The position numbers were made by a program, and so were the translations under genes. Below the pieces are notes generated by a model, which did not search any database, was not told the origin of the DNA, and worked only from the letters and a program-made list of their open reading frames with translations. A stretch of DNA of 5,190 bases from Candidatus Aenigmatarchaeota archaeon. GTDB lineage: Archaea; Aenigmatarchaeota; Aenigmatarchaeia; CG10238-14. Where the stretch lies: contig JAFCEW010000067.1 of NCBI GenBank assembly GCA_017608955.1, forward strand, positions 1 through 5,190, given 5' to 3'. Below, in pieces: positions 1 to 4,943 of the stretch (its first letter is position 1; each line of letters starts with the position of its first letter).

Positions 1-1
1 T

Positions 2-454
2 AATATACAATCTGCTCATGCACCTATATTGTCTTCTTATGAATCAAAGCAAATGTTGAATCGTGGAATTGCAGATCCAAGAGCAGGTGCAGATGCGATT
101 ACAGATGCATATTTGGGTTGTATTTTACAAGGATTGCATAAAGCACCAAAACCAATTAAAATCAAAGAAACAGAAGACGATGATATAACTATAGATGATA
201 TTTCTGCTTTAGTTGTACCAGCTTCAAGTTTGGGTGGAATTCCTATGTTAGTTTCTGAAAAGAAAAATATACCAATTATAGCTGTAAAAGAAAATGAAAC
301 AAAACTAAAAGTAACAAATGACAAAATGAAATTAAAAAATGTTATTATAGTGGATAATTATCTTGAAGCAGCAGGAATTCTAGTTGCAATGAAAGAAGGA
401 TTGAGTTTAGATACACTTAGAAGGCCAATTAGAAATATAAAGAGAATAAGATAA
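2..454 (+). CDS. DUF3326-family protein, C-terminal part (5' truncated)
   Basis: The reading frame is open from base 2, so the gene starts upstream of the window and only its last 150 residues are seen. A TTG at 29 could be read as a start but lies inside a conserved block (SAHAPI, then DPRAGADAITDAYLGC and GLHKAPKPI), so it is not the real start. These blocks, with a later ALVVPASSLGGIP, an IPIIAVKEN strand, NYLEAAGILVAMKEG and a final LRRPI, match from memory the C-terminal half of DUF3326 proteins, which occur in cyanobacteria and archaea and are usually about 350 aa. The biochemical role of the family is not known to me. Alternating hydrophobic strands and Gly-rich turns suggest a cytoplasmic alpha/beta fold. 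The gene ends 86 nt before the thermosome start with no T-run terminator, so some read-through is possible. Family assignment is moderately sure; no function is inferred. Confidence 0.72.
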   Translation, partial: NIQSAHAPILSSYESKQMLNRGIADPRAGADAITDAYLGCILQGLHKAPKPIKIKETEDDDITIDDISALVVPASSLGGIPMLVSEKKNIPIIAVKENETKLKVTNDKMKLKNVIIVDNYLEAAGILVAMKEGLSLDTLRRPIRNIKRIR

Positions 455-481
455 AACAAATTAAATTAAAACAAATTAAAT
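452..481. repeat. perfect 15-bp tandem direct repeat
   Basis: The 15-mer TAAAACAAATTAAAT occurs twice, head to tail with no spacer and no mismatch, at 452-466 and 467-481. The first copy includes the TAA stop codon of the upstream gene. The second ends 7 bp before the TATA-like box of the chaperonin gene. It may be a simple slippage duplication in AT-rich DNA or a paired site for a DNA-binding protein. The sequence alone does not decide. Confidence 0.85.
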
Positions 482-496
482 CAAAATATTTAAATA
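482..496 (+). promoter_or_regulatory. archaeal promoter (BRE/TATA) of the thermosome gene
   Basis: The octamer TTTAAATA at 489-496 resembles the archaeal TATA box. It is preceded by an A-rich stretch (482-488) in the position of a BRE. Archaeal transcription usually starts about 22-27 bp downstream of the box, predicting a start near 515-522 and a leader of roughly 20 nt that still contains the Shine-Dalgarno site. Another TATA-like string at 501-509 would start transcription at or beyond the Shine-Dalgarno site and fits less well. In such AT-rich DNA the call is only moderately certain. Confidence 0.5.
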
Positions 497-527
497 CTTT
501 TAATATATACTTATATTGAATTCTTAC

Positions 528-533
528 GAGGTG
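528..533 (+). promoter_or_regulatory. Shine-Dalgarno site of the thermosome gene
   Basis: GAGGTG at 528-533 is complementary to the usual archaeal 16S rRNA 3' end (CACCUC). It lies 7 nt before the ATG at 541, which supports that start codon. Confidence 0.75.
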
Positions 534-540
534 TTAAAAT

Positions 541-2175
541 ATGAATCAAATGCAAGGTCAACCTATTTTAGTCTTGCCAGAAGGTACACTAAGAACTAAA
601 GGCAAGAGTGCCCAAGAAAATAATATTGCTGCTGCTAAAGCAGTTGCAGATATTCTGAGGACAACATTAGGTCCAAAAGGAATGGACAAAATGTTAGTAG
701 ATGGAATGGGAGATATAGTTATTACAAATGATGGTGTCACAATTCTTGACGAAATGGAAATTGAACACCCCTCTGCTAAAATGATGGTAGAAATAGCAAA
801 AACACAAAATGAAGAAGTTGGCGATGGAACAACAACAGCGGTCGTAATAGCAGGTGAATTATTAAGAAAGGCAAGCGAGTTATTAGACCAAAATGTACAT
901 CCTACTGTTATTATAAGAGGTTATAATTTAGCTAAAGAAAGAGCATTGGAAATCCTTGATAAAATTTCAACACCAATTAATATGAGCGAAACTGAAAAAC
1001 TTAAAAAAATTGCAATAACAAGTATGAGCGGAAAATCAGCAGCATCAGGTTATGGTGTTAAATTAGCTGATTTAGTGGTTAATGCAATAAAACAAGTTGC
1101 AGAAAAAGACAATGGAAAATATATCATAGATATAGAAAATATCAAAAGAGAAAAGAAACACGGTGGATCTTCAGAAGATACAGAACTTATAAGAGGTCTG
1201 GTTATAGACAAAGAAGTTGTTCATCCTGGAATGCCAAAAAGAATAGATAATGCAAAAATAGCACTTTTAGATGCAGCTTTAGAAGTTAAATCAACAGAGA
1301 CTGATGCAAAAATACAAATCACAAGTCCAGAACAAATGCAATCGTTTTTGGAACAAGAAGAACAAATGCTAAAGAAAATGGTCGAGAAAGTAATTGCTTC
1401 AGGTGCTAATGTTTTATTTTCTCAAAAAGGAATTGATGATATCGCACAACATTACTTAGCTAAGAAAGGAATATTATCAGCAAGAAGAATAAAAAAATCT
1501 GATATGGAAAAATTATCAAAGGCAACAGGAGCAAAGATAATTACAAACATAGATGACTTGACAAAATCAGATCTTGGATATGCCAAGAAAGTAGAGGAAA
1601 GAAAAATCTCTGATGAAAGAATGATATTTATAAGAGACTGTAAAAATCCAAAAGCAGTAACAATTCTTGTAAGAGGTGGAACAGAACATGTCGTTGACGA
1701 AGTTGACAGAGCAATAGAAGATGCAATAGGTTCGGTGTCATCTGCAATAGAGCTTGGGAAAATTGTACCTGGTGGAGGAGCACCAGAAATAGAAGTTGCT
1801 AAAGAACTAAGAAAATATGCTGAAGGATTTTCAGGAAGAGAACAATTAGCGATAAATGCATTTGCTGACGCATTAGAAGTAGTACCAAGAAGTTTGGCAG
1901 AAAACGCTGGTTTAGATCCAATAGATACTTTAGTTACATTAAGGGCAGACCACGAAAAGAAAAAAATTAATAATGGTGTAAACATTTTCAAATCAGGAAC
2001 TATAGATATGATTTCTCAGGGTGTTATAGAACCATTGAAAATAAAAACACAGGCATTAAAATCAGCAGCAGACGCAGCAGAGATGATACTTAAGATAGAT
2101 GATATAGTTTCAGCAGCTAAACTCTCAAAACCAGAGTCACAACAATCAGGAATGGGAATGCCACCTGGCTATTAA
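541..2175 (+). CDS. thsA: thermosome subunit (archaeal group II chaperonin)
   Basis: ATP-driven cytosolic folding chaperonin that forms a double-ring complex with a built-in lid. At 544 aa it is full length for the family. The equatorial domain is residues 1-145 and about 405-544, with the nucleotide-binding motifs TTLGPKGMDKMLVD (41-54), NDGVTIL (63-69), GDGTTTAVV (94-102, Asp95 contacting Mg-ATP) and GGGAPEIEVA (411-420). The intermediate domain (about 146-210 and 370-405) holds the hydrolysis aspartate, Asp394, in DRAIEDA. The apical domain lies between and carries the family signature KEVVHPGMPKR (224-234) and a charged helical protrusion (about 248-284) that forms the lid. The C-terminus is short and ends GMGMPPGY instead of a long GGM-repeat tail. 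It has its own promoter and Shine-Dalgarno site upstream and a T-rich terminator downstream, so it is probably monocistronic. Whether it is the alpha or beta paralogue cannot be told; the symbol is generic. Confidence 0.97.
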   Translation: MNQMQGQPILVLPEGTLRTKGKSAQENNIAAAKAVADILRTTLGPKGMDKMLVDGMGDIVITNDGVTILDEMEIEHPSAKMMVEIAKTQNEEVGDGTTTAVVIAGELLRKASELLDQNVHPTVIIRGYNLAKERALEILDKISTPINMSETEKLKKIAITSMSGKSAASGYGVKLADLVVNAIKQVAEKDNGKYIIDIENIKREKKHGGSSEDTELIRGLVIDKEVVHPGMPKRIDNAKIALLDAALEVKSTETDAKIQITSPEQMQSFLEQEEQMLKKMVEKVIASGANVLFSQKGIDDIAQHYLAKKGILSARRIKKSDMEKLSKATGAKIITNIDDLTKSDLGYAKKVEERKISDERMIFIRDCKNPKAVTILVRGGTEHVVDEVDRAIEDAIGSVSSAIELGKIVPGGGAPEIEVAKELRKYAEGFSGREQLAINAFADALEVVPRSLAENAGLDPIDTLVTLRADHEKKKINNGVNIFKSGTIDMISQGVIEPLKIKTQALKSAADAAEMILKIDDIVSAAKLSKPESQQSGMGMPPGY

Positions 2176-2195
2176 TTTTTTTATTTTCTTTTTCT
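2176..2195 (+). terminator. T-rich intrinsic terminator after the thermosome gene
   Basis: Directly after the stop codon the non-template strand carries T7 (2176-2182), T4 (2184-2187) and T5 (2189-2193), broken by single A or C bases. No GC-rich hairpin precedes it. Archaeal RNA polymerase terminates at such oligo-T tracts without a stem-loop, so this probably ends the chaperonin transcript and separates it from the pilus operon. Confidence 0.7.
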
Positions 2196-2221
2196 AAAGT
2201 TTTAATAAGGAAAAAAGAAAT

Positions 2222-2230
2222 AATTTATAG
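2222..2230 (+). promoter_or_regulatory. probable TATA box of the pilus-like operon
   Basis: AATTTATAG at 2222-2230 follows a purine-rich run (2209-2220) that could serve as BRE. A start about 22-27 bp downstream falls near 2247-2255, giving a very short or nearly absent leader before the ATG at 2261. A second candidate, TTTTAATAA at 2200-2208, would give a leader of about 30 nt that includes the whole Shine-Dalgarno site. The exact box is uncertain, but a promoter is needed here because a terminator lies just upstream. Confidence 0.4.
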
Positions 2231-2250
2231 ATAAGAATAGAATTATTTTT

Positions 2251-2256
2251 AGGTGA
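2251..2256 (+). promoter_or_regulatory. Shine-Dalgarno site of the coiled-coil gene
   Basis: AGGTGA at 2251-2256 matches the archaeal anti-Shine-Dalgarno core and sits 4 nt before the ATG at 2261. This supports that start over the internal ATG codons further down. Confidence 0.6.
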
Positions 2257-2260
2257 ACAA

Positions 2261-2728
2261 ATGGGAAAGAAAGAAGAAATAGAAATAAAAGAAGATGATT
2301 ATGAATTAATCCCTATGTCTCCAATAAGACGACTTGAAAAAAGACTAGAAAGAATAGAGAATTTATCTATCCCAGAATCAGGGACAGTTTTCAAAGATGT
2401 ACTCGAGATAGTGAGAATGAACCAATTGATAGTTGATGAACTAGCAAAATCAAATGATGCATTAAGAATAGAAATATCAAAACTACCAGCAAAAATTGAT
2501 GAATTAGTTATGAATCTCAAAGAACTAATAAATTTTATAAAAGCAGCTGGTCATCAAGAGGAAAGAGAAATATCAAAAGAAGCAATGGCACCACTTTTAG
2601 CTAAACTTGACGAATTAGTGAAAACAAATAAAGAAGCATCAGAAAAAAATGATGCCATGCTAGAATTGGAGCGAGATCAACACCATTACAAACAAGACCT
2701 ATACAAAGACAAGTTAAGAAGCCATTAA
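2261..2728 (+). CDS. conserved hypothetical coiled-coil protein, first gene of the pilus-like operon
   Basis: A 155-aa, very hydrophilic, lysine- and glutamate-rich protein with no signal peptide, no transmembrane segment and no cysteine, so presumably cytoplasmic. After an acidic/basic N-tail comes a distinctive block, YELIPMSPIRRLEKRLERIE (14-33), where a proline-containing motif leads into a helix. Two helical stretches (about 43-97 and 102-140) have heptad-like hydrophobic spacing and end in a His/Lys-rich tail. LPAKIDELV (75-83) and LLAKLDELV (112-120) look like an internal repeat. I recall similar unnamed proteins in DPANN archaea but know no function. It stands 19 nt upstream of the first pilin-like gene, with no terminator between, so it is probably co-transcribed. 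Coiled-coil ArlC/D/E-type proteins occupy a comparable place in archaellum operons, but I see no sequence match strong enough to call it one. Confidence 0.82.
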   Translation: MGKKEEIEIKEDDYELIPMSPIRRLEKRLERIENLSIPESGTVFKDVLEIVRMNQLIVDELAKSNDALRIEISKLPAKIDELVMNLKELINFIKAAGHQEEREISKEAMAPLLAKLDELVKTNKEASEKNDAMLELERDQHHYKQDLYKDKLRSH

Positions 2729-2733
2729 TTTAA

Positions 2734-2744
2734 GGAGAGGAGAT
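2734..2744 (+). promoter_or_regulatory. double Shine-Dalgarno site of the first pilin-like gene
   Basis: GGAG at 2734-2737 and AGGAGAT at 2738-2744 lie just before the ATG at 2748 and form the strongest purine-rich ribosome site in the operon. This fits high translation of a structural pilin and fixes the start, giving the three-residue leader MKG. Confidence 0.65.
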
Positions 2745-2747
2745 AAA

Positions 2748-3140
2748 ATGAAAGGTATATCCGCAATTATAGCAACTATATTGTTGTTACTTATAACTAT
2801 AGCTTTAGCAGGAACAGCATATATGTATGTATCTGGAATGATAGGAGGTAAAATTTCAAAGACAATATCAGTATTAAGTCCACAATGTTCTTCAAACGGT
2901 AATATAACAATAATAATTTCAAATGATGGAACTACTGATATAACACCATCAGAAGATCTTACATGGCTAGTAGATACGGGAGCAGGGCGAGAACCAGCAA
3001 CCTTTACTTGTTCAAAATCATCTATAGCTCCACATCAAAATGCTCTTTGCGCTTCAAATACTTTATATCCTGGTCAAACAGTACAAGTAACAGTTATAAG
3101 TCCAAGTAATTCAGCAACACAATCAGTATATTGTGCTTAA
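2748..3140 (+). CDS. archaeal type IV pilin / archaellin-like protein with class III signal peptide
   Basis: A small (130 aa) membrane-anchored, surface-exposed protein, probably the main structural pilin of the machine encoded here. The N-terminus MKG|ISAIIATILLLLITIALAG is a class III leader: a positive residue, Gly3 at the expected prepilin-peptidase cleavage site, then an uninterrupted hydrophobic helix (about 4-28) that would form the filament core. Residues about 40-130 are Ser/Thr-, Asn- and Ile/Val-rich with alternating beta-strand character (NITIIISNDGTTDI, QTVQVTVI), like the beta-sandwich heads of archaeal pilins. Four cysteines in the head (47, 88, 101, 129) could form two disulfides, and N52-I-T is a possible N-glycosylation site. 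A strong double ribosome site precedes it, and the next gene follows after 13 nt. It could be a minor subunit rather than the main pilin. Confidence 0.85.
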   Translation: MKGISAIIATILLLLITIALAGTAYMYVSGMIGGKISKTISVLSPQCSSNGNITIIISNDGTTDITPSEDLTWLVDTGAGREPATFTCSKSSIAPHQNALCASNTLYPGQTVQVTVISPSNSATQSVYCA

Positions 3141-3144
3141 GGGG
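3139..3144 (+). promoter_or_regulatory. Shine-Dalgarno-like site choosing the start of the second pilin-like gene
   Basis: AAGGGG at 3139-3144 overlaps the stop codon of the preceding gene and lies 9 nt before the ATG at 3154. It supports 3154 over the in-frame GTG at 3133, which lies inside the upstream gene and would push the prepilin motif away from the N-terminus. Confidence 0.5.
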
Positions 3145-3153
3145 ACTTTTAAT

Positions 3154-3738
3154 ATGAAAGGACAACAACAAATAGTGTCAGTGGTAATTATAATAGGATT
3201 AATCATAGGAGCAACAGCAACAGTTCTTCCTTGGGCAAACACAATGATCCAGAAAAAGAAAGATATGAAAAGTCTTGATGATGTTTATTATTTTTTCCAA
3301 AATATGGATGAAACAATAAGAACCATTGCTAAAAATGGTGGAGAAGAATCATTATCATTAGAAACTCCTGGTATATTAACTATATCACCTGATGATAATA
3401 CAATTACTTTCAACTTTGAAAGTAAGGTATCTAATATAGCAGAAGGAGATTGGATTCCTTTAAATACTCCAAACTTGAATGAAACAGGCACATTAGGATT
3501 AGATACTTCATCAGTTATATTTGGAAAGGCAGAAAAACAAGGCAATATAATAAAAATATGGTACAAGTTATGGTATAGAGAATTGAAAGATAGATCAACA
3601 GGTCAATTATATAAAATTTCTTTAAATACAACTAATGGAAAGCAAAAATCAACAACAACAGGATATATAAGGATACAAAGAACAGGAACAACGACATCAG
3701 AAGATTTAACAATTACAGAAATTAATATTATAATTTAA
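3154..3738 (+). CDS. class III signal peptide protein, pilin-like (minor pilin candidate)
   Basis: A 194-aa protein beginning MKG|QQQIVSVVIIIGLIIGA. Lys-Gly at the -2/-1 positions, Gln at +1 and a hydrophobic helix (about 7-30) are the class III prepilin pattern. The 'KGQ' start is typical of archaeal proteins cut by PibD/ArlK. After a basic patch (IQKKKD, 32-37) comes an amphipathic helix (about 40-60), then a strand-rich head with several Trp/Tyr (IIKIWYKLWYREL, 132-144). There are possible N-glycosylation sites at N109-E-T and N158-T-T and no cysteines. It is larger than its neighbours and not obviously homologous to them beyond the N-terminus, suggesting a minor or tip pilin or an ArlF/ArlG-like stator part. 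I chose ATG 3154 over GTG 3133 because it has a ribosome site and places the cleavage motif at the N-terminus. Its stop overlaps the next start by one base (TAATG). Confidence 0.8.
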   Translation: MKGQQQIVSVVIIIGLIIGATATVLPWANTMIQKKKDMKSLDDVYYFFQNMDETIRTIAKNGGEESLSLETPGILTISPDDNTITFNFESKVSNIAEGDWIPLNTPNLNETGTLGLDTSSVIFGKAEKQGNIIKIWYKLWYRELKDRSTGQLYKISLNTTNGKQKSTTTGYIRIQRTGTTTSEDLTITEINIII

Positions 3739-4166
3739 TGAGAAAGGGTCAAAGTTTTATAATTGAATTTATTCTTTTTTTTGGTATTTCTTTTAGTTTA
3801 TTCGTAACTATAAGTTATTATTTTTATAATCAGAATTTTTTTTTAAATGAAATGATAGGAGAGTCAACAACAGATTTAATAAACAAGCAAATTTCTACAG
3901 ATATTGTTATGGCAAATAGCTGTAAGAGTTGTGATACAATTCTTATAAGAGATAAAATTCCATCACAAATAGGCGGATATTATTATAAAATAAAGATGGA
4001 AGATAACTGTCTTAATACAACTCTATATTCTAGAAAACTTTTTTCTAATCAAGGAGCAATATTTAATTTAGATAAAACCTTTAGTTTAATAGGAGAAACC
4101 AAAAGTGAAAATAAAAGAATAGAAATCAAAATTGATAATATAGATAATAAAATTGAGGTAAAATAA
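3738..4166 (+). CDS. small class III signal peptide protein, pilin-like
   Basis: A 142-aa protein starting MRKG|QSFIIEF followed by a Phe-rich hydrophobic segment (about 5-30). The Arg-Lys-Gly-Gln start is the class III leader. A glutamate sits at +6, one residue later than the +5 usual in pilins, and could still contact the neighbouring subunit N-terminus. The head is polar and contains a CxxC (Cys62, Cys65) and a third cysteine (91), then strand-like segments up to the charged end IDNIDNKIEVK. N93-T-T is a possible glycosylation site. No Shine-Dalgarno site is visible before the ATG, which overlaps the previous stop (TAATG), so translation is probably coupled to the upstream gene. Its own stop directly abuts the ATPase start. 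Early in the gene are T8 (3775-3782) and T9 (3836-3844) runs encoding part of the Phe-rich region. It is probably a minor pilin or anchor component; the precise role is unknown. Confidence 0.78.
   Translation: MRKGQSFIIEFILFFGISFSLFVTISYYFYNQNFFLNEMIGESTTDLINKQISTDIVMANSCKSCDTILIRDKIPSQIGGYYYKIKMEDNCLNTTLYSRKLFSNQGAIFNLDKTFSLIGETKSENKRIEIKIDNIDNKIEVK
4155..4159 (+). promoter_or_regulatory. Shine-Dalgarno site of the secretion ATPase gene
   Basis: GAGGT at 4155-4159 lies inside the last codons of the preceding gene, 7 nt before the ATG at 4167. It gives the ATPase its own ribosome site even though the two genes touch. Confidence 0.6.
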
Positions 4167-4916
4167 ATGTCAGGATCATCTGTTTTCAGAACTTTAGTTA
4201 AGGGGTATCAAAATCTTTCAAAAAAAGAAAAAGAAGAAACACATACAAAAATTAAGGGGCCTTTAGAAGTTTTTGGATCTGTAAAAATACAACAAGAAAA
4301 AACAGAAAAACTAAAAAAAGAAAAATTAGAAGGAATAGAAATTCCAGATTTCAAAACAAAAAGAGTCAGTTCATTAGGAATAAAACATGAAGAAGAAAAA
4401 CAATATTTTCAAGCAACATATGCTTTAATACCAGCAAAACCAAAAAGAAATGAAAAATTTCTATCTTATGCTAAAATATTTTGGTATCCGCAGAAAGGAT
4501 TTTATAAATATAATATAGTGCAACCAGAACTTTCTCCAAGGCTAAAAAAATTATTTATTAGATTAAAAGAGTTAATAGAAGAAAAATTGGACATAGATTT
4601 AACAAGGCTGAAAAAAGGAGAGGCAAAGGAATATTTAAGAAAACAAATATTTGAATTATTAGATTATTTTGGAATAAAATTAACTGAGAATGAAAAAGAA
4701 ATTTTAGACTATTATATAAATAGAGACTTTTTAGGATTAGGTGTAATAGAACCTTTAATGCATGATTCTCAAATTGAAGAAATAAGTTGTGATGGTGTTA
4801 ATATCCCAATTTATGTTTTCCATAGAAATCCTAAACTAGGTTCAATTCAAACAAACATTTCTTTTAAGAATCCAGAAGAATTAGATGATTATTTTTCAAA
4901 CAAACATTTCTTTTAA
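4167..4916 (+). CDS. type II/IV secretion system ATPase (ArlI/GspE-2 type), N-terminal fragment ended by a frameshift
   Basis: Cytoplasmic hexameric ATPase family that powers pilus or archaellum assembly. The first ~80 residues are lysine/glutamate-rich and probably flexible. From residue 84 the conserved N-terminal region follows: YALIPAKP (85-92), YNIVQPELS (115-123), a helical stretch 124-182, then the signature DYYINRDFLGLGVIEPLMHD (181-200), IEEISCDGVNIPIYVFHR (203-220) and NPEELDDY (235-242). Family members run to about 500 aa or more, with Walker A, Asp box and Walker B after this point. Here a 49-bp tandem duplication shifts the frame after Tyr242; seven aberrant residues (FSNKHFF) follow before TAA at 4914-4916. 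With one copy removed the frame continues to the window edge as a 325-residue partial protein. As read, the product lacks the whole catalytic domain and would be inactive. The start has a Shine-Dalgarno site and abuts the previous stop. Confidence 0.85.
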   Translation: MSGSSVFRTLVKGYQNLSKKEKEETHTKIKGPLEVFGSVKIQQEKTEKLKKEKLEGIEIPDFKTKRVSSLGIKHEEEKQYFQATYALIPAKPKRNEKFLSYAKIFWYPQKGFYKYNIVQPELSPRLKKLFIRLKELIEEKLDIDLTRLKKGEAKEYLRKQIFELLDYFGIKLTENEKEILDYYINRDFLGLGVIEPLMHDSQIEEISCDGVNIPIYVFHRNPKLGSIQTNISFKNPEELDDYFSNKHFF

Positions 4917-4943
4917 GAATCCAGAAGAATTAGATGATTATTT
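4846..4943. repeat. perfect 49-bp tandem duplication inside the ATPase gene
   Basis: Bases 4846-4894 are repeated exactly at 4895-4943, with no spacer and no mismatch; identity stops at both outer edges (A4845 versus T4894, and T4895 versus G4944). One copy encodes the conserved stretch QTNISFKNPEELDDY. Because 49 = 3 x 16 + 1, the second copy is read in a different frame and brings in a stop at 4914-4916. The junction makes a T5 run (4892-4896). Confidence 0.97.

Noticed and set aside
29..31. TTG as the true start of the first gene
   Set aside because: Conserved family residues (SAHAPI) continue in frame upstream of it to base 2, so the gene is cut by the window edge.
37..324. Minus-strand open frame over the DUF3326 fragment
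   Set aside because: It is Ser/Ile/Phe-rich shadow coding; the + strand frame carries the conserved blocks.
452..481. CRISPR-like array
   Set aside because: There are only two 15-bp copies, with no spacer between them.
455..540. tRNA or small RNA gene in the intergenic spaces (also 2176-2260)
   Set aside because: Both gaps are under 90 nt, extremely AT-rich and show no stem structure or tRNA motifs. Promoter and terminator signals account for them.
558..740. Minus-strand open frame inside the start of the thermosome gene
   Set aside because: It is a 60-codon shadow over the conserved ATP-binding motifs, with no promoter or ribosome site.
1452..1991. Long open frame (179 codons) on the minus strand
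   Set aside because: It lies wholly antisense to the conserved thermosome gene, has Ser/Phe-rich, low-information content typical of a reverse-strand shadow, and resembles no family.
2299..2520. Minus-strand open frame inside the coiled-coil gene
   Set aside because: It is a short shadow of a Lys/Glu-rich gene, with no supporting signal.
3133..3135. GTG start giving a 201-aa version of the second pilin-like protein
   Set aside because: It lies inside the upstream coding sequence without a ribosome site, and would place seven extra residues before the MKG leader. ATG 3154 has AAGGGG upstream.
3288..3566. Minus-strand open frame inside the second pilin-like gene
   Set aside because: It is an antisense shadow with no ribosome site or recognisable domain. 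The + strand gene fits the operon and has a class III leader.
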